From NCBI RefSeq assembly GCF_017939745.1, contig NZ_JAGKQQ010000001.1:4216001-4280000 (forward strand): DNA of 64,000 nucleotides. Direction: 5' to 3'. The stretch comes from Gemmata palustris. Its GTDB lineage: Bacteria; Planctomycetota; Planctomycetia; Gemmatales; Gemmataceae. Position numbers and translations under genes: made by a program. How positions within the stretch are numbered: position 1 is the stretch's first letter; each line of letters begins with the position of its first letter. The notes below the pieces were generated by a model. It worked only from the letters and a program-made list of their open reading frames with translations. It was not told where the DNA came from and did no database searches. Shown piece by piece: positions 27,430-35,093 of the stretch.

Positions 27430-27870
27430 TTATTTCTTCGCGGTGCAGGGCTTCGCCATGACCGCGATAATGAGTTGCTCGCCGGACTTCGTGCGGTGCG
27501 GCGTCACAACGGGGAAGAACTTGTCGCACGCACAGGCGTAAGTAACCGAGTCCATACCGGGCGGGTTGAGGGTCAGGCTGATCCGCCCCTTCTCGTCCTT
27601 CGATTGGTCCACTTTCATTTTCAGCTCTTGCTTGTCGGTCAGCGAGATCGTCGTGCCGCCGCCCACGGGAATCGACTTGCACTCGGTCGCCACGAGCTTG
27701 AACCCGGTCAGCTTCGGGTCGCGCTTCTGAACCTCTTTCGCGAGCTCCTTGAGTTTCGGATCGACGGTCGCGTTCTCGGTCGTGGCGAGCACGATCACCA
27801 CCGTGACGCGCACGGGGTCTTCGGTGGGGCACGCCACGAACAGGATCACGGTCAGAACGACAGCGGACAT
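27430..27870 (-). CDS. Small secreted or membrane protein in the sigma-factor operon
   Basis: The 146-residue product starts with a hydrophobic stretch (SAVVLTVILFVACPT) with a possible lipobox near residue 13. It then has a segment reading VTVVIVLATTENATVDPKLKELA, and a Cys-containing C-terminus (YACACDKFFPVV). I do not recognise a family. It is 3 bp downstream of the anti-sigma-like gene on the same strand and should be co-transcribed with it and with the ECF sigma gene. It may be an envelope protein controlled by that sigma factor. Confidence 0.68.
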   Translation of the reverse strand: MSAVVLTVILFVACPTEDPVRVTVVIVLATTENATVDPKLKELAKEVQKRDPKLTGFKLVATECKSIPVGGGTTISLTDKQELKMKVDQSKDEKGRISLTLNPPGMDSVTYACACDKFFPVVTPHRTKSGEQLIIAVMAKPCTAKK

Positions 27871-27873
27871 GAC

Positions 27874-28449
27874 TCACCTGGGCTTGGCGGCGAAGATGAT
27901 CGGGGCGTCCCCGGGCGACGGTGTCACCTGGGGCCACGCCGGGTTGGGGTCGTCGAGTTCGACTTCGTCCGTGGTTGCGAGTTTGAGAACGTTCGGCAGC
28001 GGATCGGTACCGACCGGGAACCAGCCCGAGCCGGGCACGCGGTGGAAGTCCACCTCCTCGGCGGTGGCCATCGGCAGCACCGCGAAGTCCGCGAGCGGGT
28101 CGGGGACGTGGGGCGCCTCGGGTGCGCTCGGGTGCGCGGGGCGCACGTCGACGAGTTCGGGCTTCTCGACGAGCGCGGGGTTCCAAGCGACCCACGCGAG
28201 CGCGGCCGCAACTGCAGCGAACGCGGCCCCGGTCGCGATCAGCACCGCCGCGCGCCAGTGGGTCGTTTGGTGTTCCGGCACGCGGTCCACGGGCCGCAGC
28301 CGCGCCCGGACGCTCTGGTACACCGCGTCCCACTCGGGCTCGGTCGGTTCGTCGGGCCGGACCGCTCGTGCGGCGGCGCGGTCGCCCTCGGCGTAGGCGC
28401 GGAGGAGGTCGCGCTCGTTCGGGTCGGGTTGTTGAGAGGCGGGTGTCAT
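27874..28449 (-). CDS. Probable anti-sigma factor (single membrane span)
   Basis: The 191-residue protein has an acidic, helical N-terminal region (residues 1-60, with ERDLLRAYAEGDRAAARA), one membrane segment (about 66-90, AAVLIATGAAFAAVAAALAWV) and an extracytoplasmic tail rich in Pro and acidic residues. This architecture and its position directly after an ECF sigma gene suggest a membrane anti-sigma factor. No zinc-binding ZAS motif is seen. Its ATG overlaps the sigma gene stop by 4 bp, so translation is coupled. The call rests mainly on context. Confidence 0.68.
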   Translation of the reverse strand: MTPASQQPDPNERDLLRAYAEGDRAAARAVRPDEPTEPEWDAVYQSVRARLRPVDRVPEHQTTHWRAAVLIATGAAFAAVAAALAWVAWNPALVEKPELVDVRPAHPSAPEAPHVPDPLADFAVLPMATAEEVDFHRVPGSGWFPVGTDPLPNVLKLATTDEVELDDPNPAWPQVTPSPGDAPIIFAAKPR

Positions 28450-29039
28450 GGCTGTTGGTACGCGGCCAGCAGGTCTTTCAGTTTTTGTCGGGCGTAGAAC
28501 AGGCGGCTCATCACGGTGCCGATGGAGATCCCCAGCGCGTCGGCAACTTCACGATAGGTCAGTTCGCCCTCGACGTGCAAGACGAACGTCTGCCTCTGCA
28601 CGTCGGGCAGGCGGGCGAGGGCCGCATCGATCACCCGCCGCAGGTCGGCCCGCACGAGGTTCGTATCGGCGGGCGGCAGGTCGTCCGCCCCGAACCCGTC
28701 GGGCGAGAACCCGCGCGGCGCCTGCGGCACGCGCTCGTTCCGCTTCCGCTGCCGACCGATATCAAGGGCCGCGTTGCACACGACCCGCAGGAGCCACGTT
28801 TTGAACGAACTGCGGCCGCTGAACCGGTCCAGGTGCGTGAGCGCGTTCACGAACCCGTCCTGGACCGCGTCGAGCGCATCGGCCTCGCGGCCGAGTAGCC
28901 GGTACGCGACCCGGTACGCGACGCTCCGGTATCGGCGGAACAGGTCGTCGAGTGCGGCGCGGTCGCCGCTCGCGAAGCGCGCGAGCAGTGCGTCGTCTGT
29001 GAGCGGGGCCGGCGGAATCGGTAACGTGGCGAGCGGCAT
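28446..29039 (-). CDS. ECF-type RNA polymerase sigma factor
   Basis: The 197-residue product has sigma region 2 (LFRRYRSVAYRVAYRLLGRE and DALDAVQDGFVNAL, with SFKTWLLRVVCNAALD) and region 4 (LPDVQRQTFVLHVEGELTYR and IGTVMSRLFYARQKLK). It directs RNA polymerase to stress- or envelope-related promoters. The ATG at 29039 opens MPLATLPIPPAPLTDD. An upstream GTG at 29099 is in frame but gives an unusual extension, and neither has a good ribosome-binding site. It forms an operon with the two following genes on the minus strand. Confidence 0.92.
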   Translation of the reverse strand: MPLATLPIPPAPLTDDALLARFASGDRAALDDLFRRYRSVAYRVAYRLLGREADALDAVQDGFVNALTHLDRFSGRSSFKTWLLRVVCNAALDIGRQRKRNERVPQAPRGFSPDGFGADDLPPADTNLVRADLRRVIDAALARLPDVQRQTFVLHVEGELTYREVADALGISIGTVMSRLFYARQKLKDLLAAYQQP

Positions 29040-29272
29040 AAGGGGGGACACGTTCCAGGCGGGAGCGAATCCGATCGCCCGTATTGTACCCCCACCCACG
29101 TGGCCCCTTCCAATCGGAATTTCGGAACTTCGGAACTCGCGGCGCAGGGGCCGCCGAGGTACAAGAAGGCTCCCGTCCCGTGAAGTTCGTCCCGCGCCGC
29201 CCGGCGGCCCGCTCCGTATCTAGACGCGAACGGGTCGGCGGCAATTCAGACTTTCGCTTCTGGAACAAGTGA

Positions 29273-30328
29273 ATGATTACCGTCCACCGCTGGAACGGCT
29301 CCTGTTGCGAGCGCACGGGTGCAGAGGGGATGCCCGAATCGGCCGCGTCCATCGCGGCCGAAGGGTTCGTCTGGATCGATATGAGTGCGCCGACCCCGGA
29401 AGAAGAAGCGGCAGTGTTTCAGAAGTTTCTGCCGGTTCACATGCTCACGCTCGAAGACATCACCCGCATGCGGCGCGAACCGGACCAGGGGGCACACTTC
29501 CCGAAGGTGGAAGAGTTCCCGGATTACCTGTTCGTGATCGTGAACCCGCTCCCGCCCGGGCTCTCCAAACTGGCCGCATCGAAGGGCAAGCCGGCCGAGG
29601 GCGAAGCCAAGCTCCCGTCCGCGTCGCGGATGCTGCGCCGGCACCGGCCCCAGTTGAGCGCGGTCCTCTCGCGGAACGTACTCGTCACGCACTCGATGGA
29701 GCCGCTCGCGTGCATCGCGAGCGCGCACCAGTTCCTCGCGCGCCACGGGGAATCGGCCCGGCGCGGCCCGGACTACGTGTTCCACATCGTCCTCGACGCG
29801 ATGGTGGACGAGTACGCGCCGGTGGTGGAGTGGGTCGCGGGCCGGCTGGACCGGTTGGAATCGCAGATCTTCACGCGCCCCACGGCCAAACTCATCTCCG
29901 GCATCCTGAAGCTCAAGCGGATCGTCACCGGTATGCGGAAGACGCTCATCATCGAGCGCGAGGTGCTGTCGCGGTTGATCCGGGGGGAGTTCGAGTTGGT
30001 GGAGGCGCGCGAGATGGCGTACTACCGCAACGTGTACGACCACCTCGTCCGATACACGGAGCTAATTGAGGCCGCGCGCGAAATGGTCAGCGACCTGGCC
30101 GAGACGCACCTCGCGGCCGTCTCGAACCGGTTGAACCAGATCATGAAGGTGCTCACCATGATCTCCACGACCATCCTCCCGCTGACGCTCATTTCCAGCG
30201 TCTACGGCATGAACTTCAAGCACATGCCGGAACTGGAATGGGAGTGGGGGTACCCGCTCGCGCTGGGGTTGATGGCGCTGACGGGAATCGCGTCCCTGGG
30301 GTTCTTCCGCTGGAAAAAGTGGATTTGA
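29273..30328 (+). CDS. corA: CorA-family Mg2+/Co2+ transporter
   Basis: The 351-residue product has the cytoplasmic helical funnel and, near the C-terminus, the CorA signature YGMNF (after about residue 314) between two membrane segments (STTILPLTLISSVYGMNF and YPLALGLMALTGIASLGFF). It is a pentameric inner-membrane channel for magnesium. The stretch at 560-620 bp (KGKPAEGEAKLPSASRMLRR) is a loop insertion relative to short CorA forms. The nearby mgtE gives a second, unrelated Mg2+ transporter within 6 kb. Confidence 0.92.
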   Translation: MITVHRWNGSCCERTGAEGMPESAASIAAEGFVWIDMSAPTPEEEAAVFQKFLPVHMLTLEDITRMRREPDQGAHFPKVEEFPDYLFVIVNPLPPGLSKLAASKGKPAEGEAKLPSASRMLRRHRPQLSAVLSRNVLVTHSMEPLACIASAHQFLARHGESARRGPDYVFHIVLDAMVDEYAPVVEWVAGRLDRLESQIFTRPTAKLISGILKLKRIVTGMRKTLIIEREVLSRLIRGEFELVEAREMAYYRNVYDHLVRYTELIEAAREMVSDLAETHLAAVSNRLNQIMKVLTMISTTILPLTLISSVYGMNFKHMPELEWEWGYPLALGLMALTGIASLGFFRWKKWI

Positions 30329-30430
30329 CGGCGGACCGTCCGGGGCTCGAGTCGGTGCCCGCCCTTGTCGGTACCGGCGCCGCGAGTTAGCTTAACGGTT
30401 GCGATTTAAACACGCTCGGAGGGGACGCAC

Positions 30431-30901
30431 ATGGCGAAGGGGCGCAAGAGCCGGATGGACCTGCGGCGCGAGGCCGAGGCGGTTGAGGCCAAGCAGCGCG
30501 AGGAAGAGGTCGAAGGCGAAGTTGAAGGCGAAGAAGACGACGAGGACGAGGAAGAGGGCGAAGAGGCCGAGGGCGAAGAAGCCGAAGGCGAAGAGCCCGA
30601 AGGCGATCCCGAGGGGGACGCGGGCGGCGACGATGACGATGACGACGAAGACAAACCCAAGAAGAAGAAAAAGAAGGTCGCCGCCAAGAAGGTCGCCGTC
30701 AAGAAGGCGCCCGTCAAGCGCTCGCGAACCGCGAAAGAGGTCCGCACGCGCGCCGTCTGGATCGTGTTCGACAACGGGAGCAAGGTGGTCGAGAAGTTCC
30801 CCTACAACCAGAAAGAGGAGGCCGAAGCGCTCCTCAACAAGAAGCTCGAAGAAAAGAAAACGTTCTATCTGAATCTGGTGAAGGAAGAAATCAAGGAATA
30901 G
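30431..30901 (+). CDS. Acidic/lysine-rich hypothetical protein
   Basis: The 156-residue product has a strongly acidic section (residues 25-75, runs of Glu and Asp with GEE repeats), a lysine/alanine-rich section (about 76-98, KKKKKKVAAKK and KKAPVKR), and a 55-residue C-terminal part ending VRTRAVWIVFDNG and ALLNKKLEEKKTFYLNLV. The charge pattern suggests nucleic-acid or protein binding, somewhat like histone-like tails. The C-terminal part looks like a small fold of its own. Start supported by GGAGGGGA upstream of the ATG. I do not recognise a named family. Confidence 0.7.
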   Translation: MAKGRKSRMDLRREAEAVEAKQREEEVEGEVEGEEDDEDEEEGEEAEGEEAEGEEPEGDPEGDAGGDDDDDDEDKPKKKKKKVAAKKVAVKKAPVKRSRTAKEVRTRAVWIVFDNGSKVVEKFPYNQKEEAEALLNKKLEEKKTFYLNLVKEEIKE

Positions 30902-30927
30902 TGCGGGACCGAGAACGCGGGCCAAAG

Positions 30928-30979
30928 AAGAGGGACCGAGGGGAACCAGACTGGTGTCTGGTTCCCCTCGGTCCCTCTT
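30928..30979. terminator. Long bidirectional terminator hairpin
   Basis: A 24-bp perfect stem (AAGAGGGACCGAGGGGAACC onward) with a 4-base loop TGGT lies between the convergent ends of the acidic-protein gene and the PH-like membrane protein gene. Both sides are followed by T- or A-poor sequence, but the stem is long enough to stop transcription both ways. Confidence 0.8.
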
Positions 30980-30996
30980 CTGCCTGAATCCGACGG

Positions 30997-31923
30997 TTAC
31001 ACTTGGCTGGACACGGTCGCCTTCTCAGCCAGGAGCTTCTGCACTTCCTCGAGGCGCCAGCCGATCCAGAGCACGTTCGGCAGGCGGATCGTTTCGCGCT
31101 CCGCGCCGGACGTCCGCACGATCAGGTCGCCGGAGAAGAAGCCGAGCAGCCAGTGACGGAACAGGTCGTCGCGCTGCTTCTCGAACGACAGCCCGGTCGT
31201 GTCGAAGGTGCGGATGGACGCGCCGACGTGTTCGCACACCCGGATCTGGCCCGGGGTGATGACGATGTACGTCCGCTGGTCGAAGATGAACACCGACACC
31301 GACCACAGAACGAACACGACCGACGCGATGAACAGGTACCCGGCCATGTTGATGTAAATGTGCAGGTGGCCGAGCGCCCCGAGCACCTTATCCCACCCGT
31401 CGGGCACGAGGGTGATGAGCAGCGCGATCACCACGAACAACAGCAGCACCAGGAACGACCACAGCCCGCGGAGCGGCACGTTCGTGATGACGACCGTGAC
31501 CAGGAGCACGACGCAGAACACCGGCGCCATCCAGACCTTCTGCGACACGCGGGTCGGGAACGCATTAATGGTTCCCCCGCCCGGAACGGGCTTCGACTTT
31601 TCCGCCGCTTCGGTCAGGGATTTCGTCGTGTTGCTCCCGGGAATCCCCACCTCGTAGTACGTGTTGCCCTTATCGTCCTTCCACACGTTGCCCTTGTCGT
31701 CCTTCTTCTCGGTCACCGTCGTACCCGCGGGGACGACCGCGAGCCGGTGGTCCTCGAAGTACGTCACCAGCGCCATCACGGACCCCAGTAACCAGATCGG
31801 CCACCAGTAGAACAGCATGGAGTGGCTAATGAGCGTGATTTCCCGCTTGTGCGGGATCTGCGGGGCCGGTGCGCCGGCCAGCGGTAGGGTTCCGGCGGGC
31901 GGCGGGGGCGGCACAGTGGACAT
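30997..31923 (-). CDS. Membrane protein with bacterial PH-like domain
   Basis: The 308-residue product has an N-terminal proline-rich segment, one membrane span (about residues 33-53), an extracytoplasmic loop with repeats KKDDKGNVWKDDKGNTYYE, three more spans (about 133-215) and a C-terminal cytoplasmic part reading VITPGQIRVCEHVGASIRTF and GDLIVRTSG, resembling the bPH_2 domain. Such domains bind membranes or proteins in YdbS-like proteins. I infer an inner-membrane protein of unknown function. The ATG at 31923 opens MSTVPPPPP. Confidence 0.72.
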   Translation of the reverse strand: MSTVPPPPPAGTLPLAGAPAPQIPHKREITLISHSMLFYWWPIWLLGSVMALVTYFEDHRLAVVPAGTTVTEKKDDKGNVWKDDKGNTYYEVGIPGSNTTKSLTEAAEKSKPVPGGGTINAFPTRVSQKVWMAPVFCVVLLVTVVITNVPLRGLWSFLVLLLFVVIALLITLVPDGWDKVLGALGHLHIYINMAGYLFIASVVFVLWSVSVFIFDQRTYIVITPGQIRVCEHVGASIRTFDTTGLSFEKQRDDLFRHWLLGFFSGDLIVRTSGAERETIRLPNVLWIGWRLEEVQKLLAEKATVSSQV

Positions 31924-32052
31924 TGTGAATGGTACTCGGTGAGGGTGGAATCGTGTCGCGTTGGGCCGCGCGGCCCGCGTCACTGGTACTTCGGTCATCG
32001 CGAGTCGGAATTTTGCGCGAATCGCGCTCAGGCTAGACGGCGGCGAACGGAG

Positions 32053-32080
32053 TTTCAAGTTCCAAGTTCCAAGTTCCAAG
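32053..32080. repeat. Heptamer tandem repeat
   Basis: Four copies of a 7-bp unit (consensus TCCAAGT, first copy TTCAAGT) sit in the 218-bp gap before the PH-like gene's start region. It is the only short tandem repeat of this length I noticed. Confidence 0.7.
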
Positions 32081-32141
32081 TCGCGAACGCGCGAATCGGA
32101 CGGTACGCCCCGCACGAGCCCCGGCGCGCTCCGACTCGGAA

Positions 32142-32624
32142 CTATTCCCCGGCGAACGGGTCCACTCGCACGCCCACCCGAAACGTCTGGTGGCACCGGT
32201 TGCATGCGTTCGCGACGCCCGCGAGCGCGGTGCGCGCCTGGAGGTAGTCTTTCGCGGCGGCGGCTCGCGCCAGGGCCGTCGCGTTCTCGCGCAGGTCCGC
32301 CGCGTGCGCCAACCACGGGTCTTGCCCGTCCTTCGTCTTCGGCGGGCGCATCATGAGCAGGTTGCCCGCTTCGGCGAGCAGGAGCGATTGACCGCGTGCA
32401 AACGCCCACACTTCCGCGTCCTTGGGTTTCGCGGCGAACAGTTTGCCGAGCGCGCGGGCGTTCGGGTCCGCGATCCCCTCCATGAGTAACTTCGTTTCGG
32501 CGACCGGTTCGAGTTTGGGTGCGGGCTTCCCCTTTGCCGTCTGTGGCTGCGACTGTGCCACCGGCACGAACGCACACGCCAACCCGAAGAGGGCCGCTGC
32601 GAACCAGAACCGCACGCGCATCAT
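32142..32624 (-). CDS. Small secreted cytochrome c-like protein
   Basis: The 160-residue product has a signal peptide (about residues 1-25, ending QSQ) and a C-terminal haem-binding motif CNRCH (about residues 146-150), with a four-helix-like middle. A C-terminal CxxCH is typical of cytochrome c' / c556-type proteins. It should be periplasmic and carry one haem c. It lies 36 bp downstream of the Rieske gene on the same strand. The ATG at 32624 (or the adjacent one at 32621) opens the signal peptide; an upstream GTG at 32654 would give an untypical leader. Confidence 0.8.
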   Translation of the reverse strand: MMRVRFWFAAALFGLACAFVPVAQSQPQTAKGKPAPKLEPVAETKLLMEGIADPNARALGKLFAAKPKDAEVWAFARGQSLLLAEAGNLLMMRPPKTKDGQDPWLAHAADLRENATALARAAAAKDYLQARTALAGVANACNRCHQTFRVGVRVDPFAGE

Positions 32625-32660
32625 GGTGTTCGTCCCGTCTGGGTTCCGAGGCACTCACTC

Positions 32661-32993
32661 TTACACAACGGGCAGGTCCGGCAGTTCCAGTTGCACATCG
32701 TCCCCGACGACGTGAATCGGGTACGCGCCGATCTTCTGCTTGGGGTTGTCTGCCCACGCGCCGTCCGTCAGGCGGAACCGCCAGAAGTGCCACGGGCACG
32801 TCACGCAGCCGTCCTCGATGTACCCGCCCGACAGCGACGCGCCCATGTGCGGGCAGAAGTCGTCGACGGCGAAGAACGAGCCGTTCACATTGAAGACCGC
32901 AACGTCCCGCTTGAGAACGTTGACCACCACGCTCCCGCCGTCGGGGATGTCCGCCACTTTTGCGACCGTCACTCGCTGGGGCACTGCACGCAC
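32661..32993 (-). CDS. Rieske [2Fe-2S] ferredoxin-like protein
   Basis: The 110-residue product has both Rieske cluster motifs: CPHMG (Cys and His of box 1) and CPWH (box 2), separated by 16 residues. No signal peptide or membrane span is present, so it is cytoplasmic and resembles Rieske ferredoxins or NirD-like subunits. It could feed electrons to an oxygenase, but none is in the window. The neighbouring downstream cytochrome gene may share transcription, though one product is cytoplasmic and the other exported. The GTG at 32993 is the likely start; an internal GTG at 32984 is possible. Confidence 0.85.
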   Translation of the reverse strand: MRAVPQRVTVAKVADIPDGGSVVVNVLKRDVAVFNVNGSFFAVDDFCPHMGASLSGGYIEDGCVTCPWHFWRFRLTDGAWADNPKQKIGAYPIHVVGDDVQLELPDLPVV

Positions 32994-33080
32994 TCCGTAA
33001 GCTTGGCAGATGTCCGTAACTACTGTCCCAAACTATCTTAGCCAATGATCGAGCTTCGCGCTCTTCGAGTCGCGAGCAAA

Positions 33081-33226
33081 CGAGCCGCGACCGCAAGGGA
33101 GCGGGGGGCGGCTCCCCGGGTTACCTTGAGATCACCCGCGGGCGGGCAGTGCCTCCCGCTCCCTTGCGGTCGCGGCTCGTTACGAGGCACCGCGTGCCTC
33201 CCGCTCCCTTGCGGTCGCGGCTCGTT
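33081..33226. repeat. Family A repeats
   Basis: There is one forward core (33081-33105) and two reverse cores (33153-33179 and 33200-33225) in the gap between the Rieske gene start and the CYTH gene. The forward and first reverse copies form a hairpin with a loop of about 50 bp. Confidence 0.9.
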
Positions 33227-33271
33227 ACAGTGAAGAACCGGACCCAATAGGCCCCCCAACCACGAGAGACG

Positions 33272-33832
33272 ATGCTCGAAGTCGAAGTGAAGTACCGGAA
33301 CGCGGACCGCACCGCCGCGATCGCGACGCTCCTCAATTGGGGCGCGACGCTCACCCAAGATCGCACCGACGTGGACCTGTACTTCCAGGCGCCCGATCGC
33401 GACCTGAAGGCGACCGACGAGGCGTTCCGGCTCCGGCGCATCGGGCCGAAGAACTACCTGACTTACAAAGGGCCGCGGCGCGACACCGAGACCAAGACCC
33501 GCGCCGAGATCGAGGTTCCGCTCGGGGACGGGGACGCCGCCGCGACCGACATGGAGCGGATGCTCGTCGCGCTGGGGTACCGCCCGGTGATGACGGTCCG
33601 CAAGAAGCGCCGGGTTTACCAATTCCACCGCGACGGGTTCGATCTCGAAGCCTGTTTCGACAGCGTTGATCGCGTGGGCGAATTTGTTGAACTGGAGATT
33701 CTGGCGGAAGAAGCGCAGTACGAAGCGGCGAAAGCGGGGCTGCTCGCCGCGGCCGCCGAACTCGGGCTCTCCGAAAAAGAACCGCGCTCCTATCTGGGTT
33801 TGGTGCTGGAAGCGCAAAACGCGCCCGCGTGA
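33272..33832 (+). CDS. CYTH-domain protein (CyaB class IV adenylate cyclase-like)
   Basis: The 186-residue product begins MLEVEVKY, giving the ExExK metal/triphosphate motif at residues 3-7. Charged strands typical of the CYTH tunnel follow (FRLRRIG, LTYKGPRR, EIEVPL, KKRRVYQF, EACFDSVDRVGEFVELEIL). Family members hydrolyse thiamine triphosphate or inorganic triphosphate, or make cAMP (class IV). The substrate is open. It is cytoplasmic. It lies 55 bp before panC on the same strand. Confidence 0.88.
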   Translation: MLEVEVKYRNADRTAAIATLLNWGATLTQDRTDVDLYFQAPDRDLKATDEAFRLRRIGPKNYLTYKGPRRDTETKTRAEIEVPLGDGDAAATDMERMLVALGYRPVMTVRKKRRVYQFHRDGFDLEACFDSVDRVGEFVELEILAEEAQYEAAKAGLLAAAAELGLSEKEPRSYLGLVLEAQNAPA

Positions 33833-33887
33833 GCGTCCCTGTTCGCCCGGTACTGGTTCGAGACCTATACACCGAGGTTCGGTCGGA

Positions 33888-34727
33888 ATGCTCCCACCGA
33901 TTGTTTCGACTATCGCCGACGTGCGGGCCGCCGTTGATGCGGCCCGCGCCGCGCACAAGCCCATCGGCTTCGTGCCCACAATGGGCGCGCTCCACGAGGG
34001 GCACGCCGCACTGGTCCGCGCCGCGCGCGGGTTCGTGGTCGTGTCGATCTTTGTGAACCCAACGCAATTCGGTCCAAAAGAGGACTTCGCCAAGTACCCG
34101 CGCACGATCGACGCCGATCAGAAGTTGTGCGGCGACGCCGGCGCGCACCTGATCTTCGCGCCGAGCGCGGAGGAGATGTACCCGACGAACTCCTTCACGT
34201 TCGTGGACGTCGCGAAGCTGGGTGACCACCTGTGCGGCGCCACGCGGCCGGGGCACTTCCGCGGGGTGTGTACCGTTGTGCTCAAGCTCTTCAACATCGT
34301 GAAGCCCGACGCGGCCCACTTCGGCGCCAAGGATTATCAGCAGGCCCGCATCATCGCGCAGATGGTGCGCGATCTCAACGTGCCGGTCGCGGTGCGCGTC
34401 GAGCCTACGGTGCGCGAACCCGATGGGCTGGCGCTGAGTTCGCGTAACCGATACCTGAGCGCAGAGCAGCGCGCCGTAGCGCCGCGAATCTATCAGATGC
34501 TCCAGGCGACTCGTGCGCGGGCCGCGGCCGGCGAAATCGACGTTGCCCGGCTGGAGTCGGCGCTGTTCGCGGACCTCGCCGCGATCCCCGGAGCGCGCGT
34601 CGATTACGCCCGCGTGGTGGACGCGGAAACGCTGCAACCGCTCGCGCGCCTCGAGCGCCCCGCGGTCGCGGCCGTCGCGGTGTTCCTGGGCACGACGCGG
34701 TTGATCGACAACCTCGTGCTCGCGTAA
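33888..34727 (+). CDS. panC: Pantothenate synthetase
   Basis: The 279-residue protein has the PanC signatures: PTMGALHEGH near the N-terminus (ATP/pantoate site), NPTQFGPKEDF, HFRGVCTVVLKLF, FGAKDYQQ and SSRNRYLS. It joins pantoate and beta-alanine using ATP to make pantothenate for coenzyme A. No panB or panD is in the window. The ATG at 33888 begins MLPPIVSTI; an in-frame extension upstream overlaps the CYTH gene and is not part of the family. Confidence 0.95.
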   Translation: MLPPIVSTIADVRAAVDAARAAHKPIGFVPTMGALHEGHAALVRAARGFVVVSIFVNPTQFGPKEDFAKYPRTIDADQKLCGDAGAHLIFAPSAEEMYPTNSFTFVDVAKLGDHLCGATRPGHFRGVCTVVLKLFNIVKPDAAHFGAKDYQQARIIAQMVRDLNVPVAVRVEPTVREPDGLALSSRNRYLSAEQRAVAPRIYQMLQATRARAAAGEIDVARLESALFADLAAIPGARVDYARVVDAETLQPLARLERPAVAAVAVFLGTTRLIDNLVLA

Positions 34728-34775
34728 CGCGCTCAGAGGGTGAAGGCCGCGGCGCTTGATTTTGGGTTCCTCTTA

Positions 34776-35033
34776 CGAGCCGCGACCGCAAGGGAGCGGG
34801 GCCGAGACTTCTCGGTGTTGAGGTTTGGGGGTTCCTATTTACGAGCCGCGACCGCAAGGGAGCGGGGCCGAGACCTCTCGGTGTTGAGTTGGGGTAGCAA
34901 GGGACGGGTGGCGCCCCCGCTCCCTTGCGGTCGCGGCTCGTTTCGCGCGCTGTGCTACAGCTCCCACGGTTCCTTTGTGCGCCGGGTTCAACACCGGGGA
35001 GGCGCCACCCGCTCCCTTGCGGCCGCGGCTCGT
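34776..35033. repeat. Family A repeats between panC and mgtE
   Basis: There are two forward cores (34776-34800 and 34842-34866) and two reverse cores (34915-34940 and 35009-35032). The forward units are separated by a duplicated spacer with CCGAGACTTCTCGGTGTTGA. The reverse side carries CTTTGTGCGCCGGGTTC as elsewhere. No gene lies here. Confidence 0.9.
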
Positions 35034-35093
35034 CCAAGTCGCTGCAACGTTCGCTGCTGGTCTCGGATTTCGTTCCACGTTCCGCCTGGTGCG

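Noticed and set aside
33666-33887. N-terminal extension of panC
   Set aside because: It would overlap the CYTH gene for most of its length, and PanC normally begins near MLPPIVSTI.
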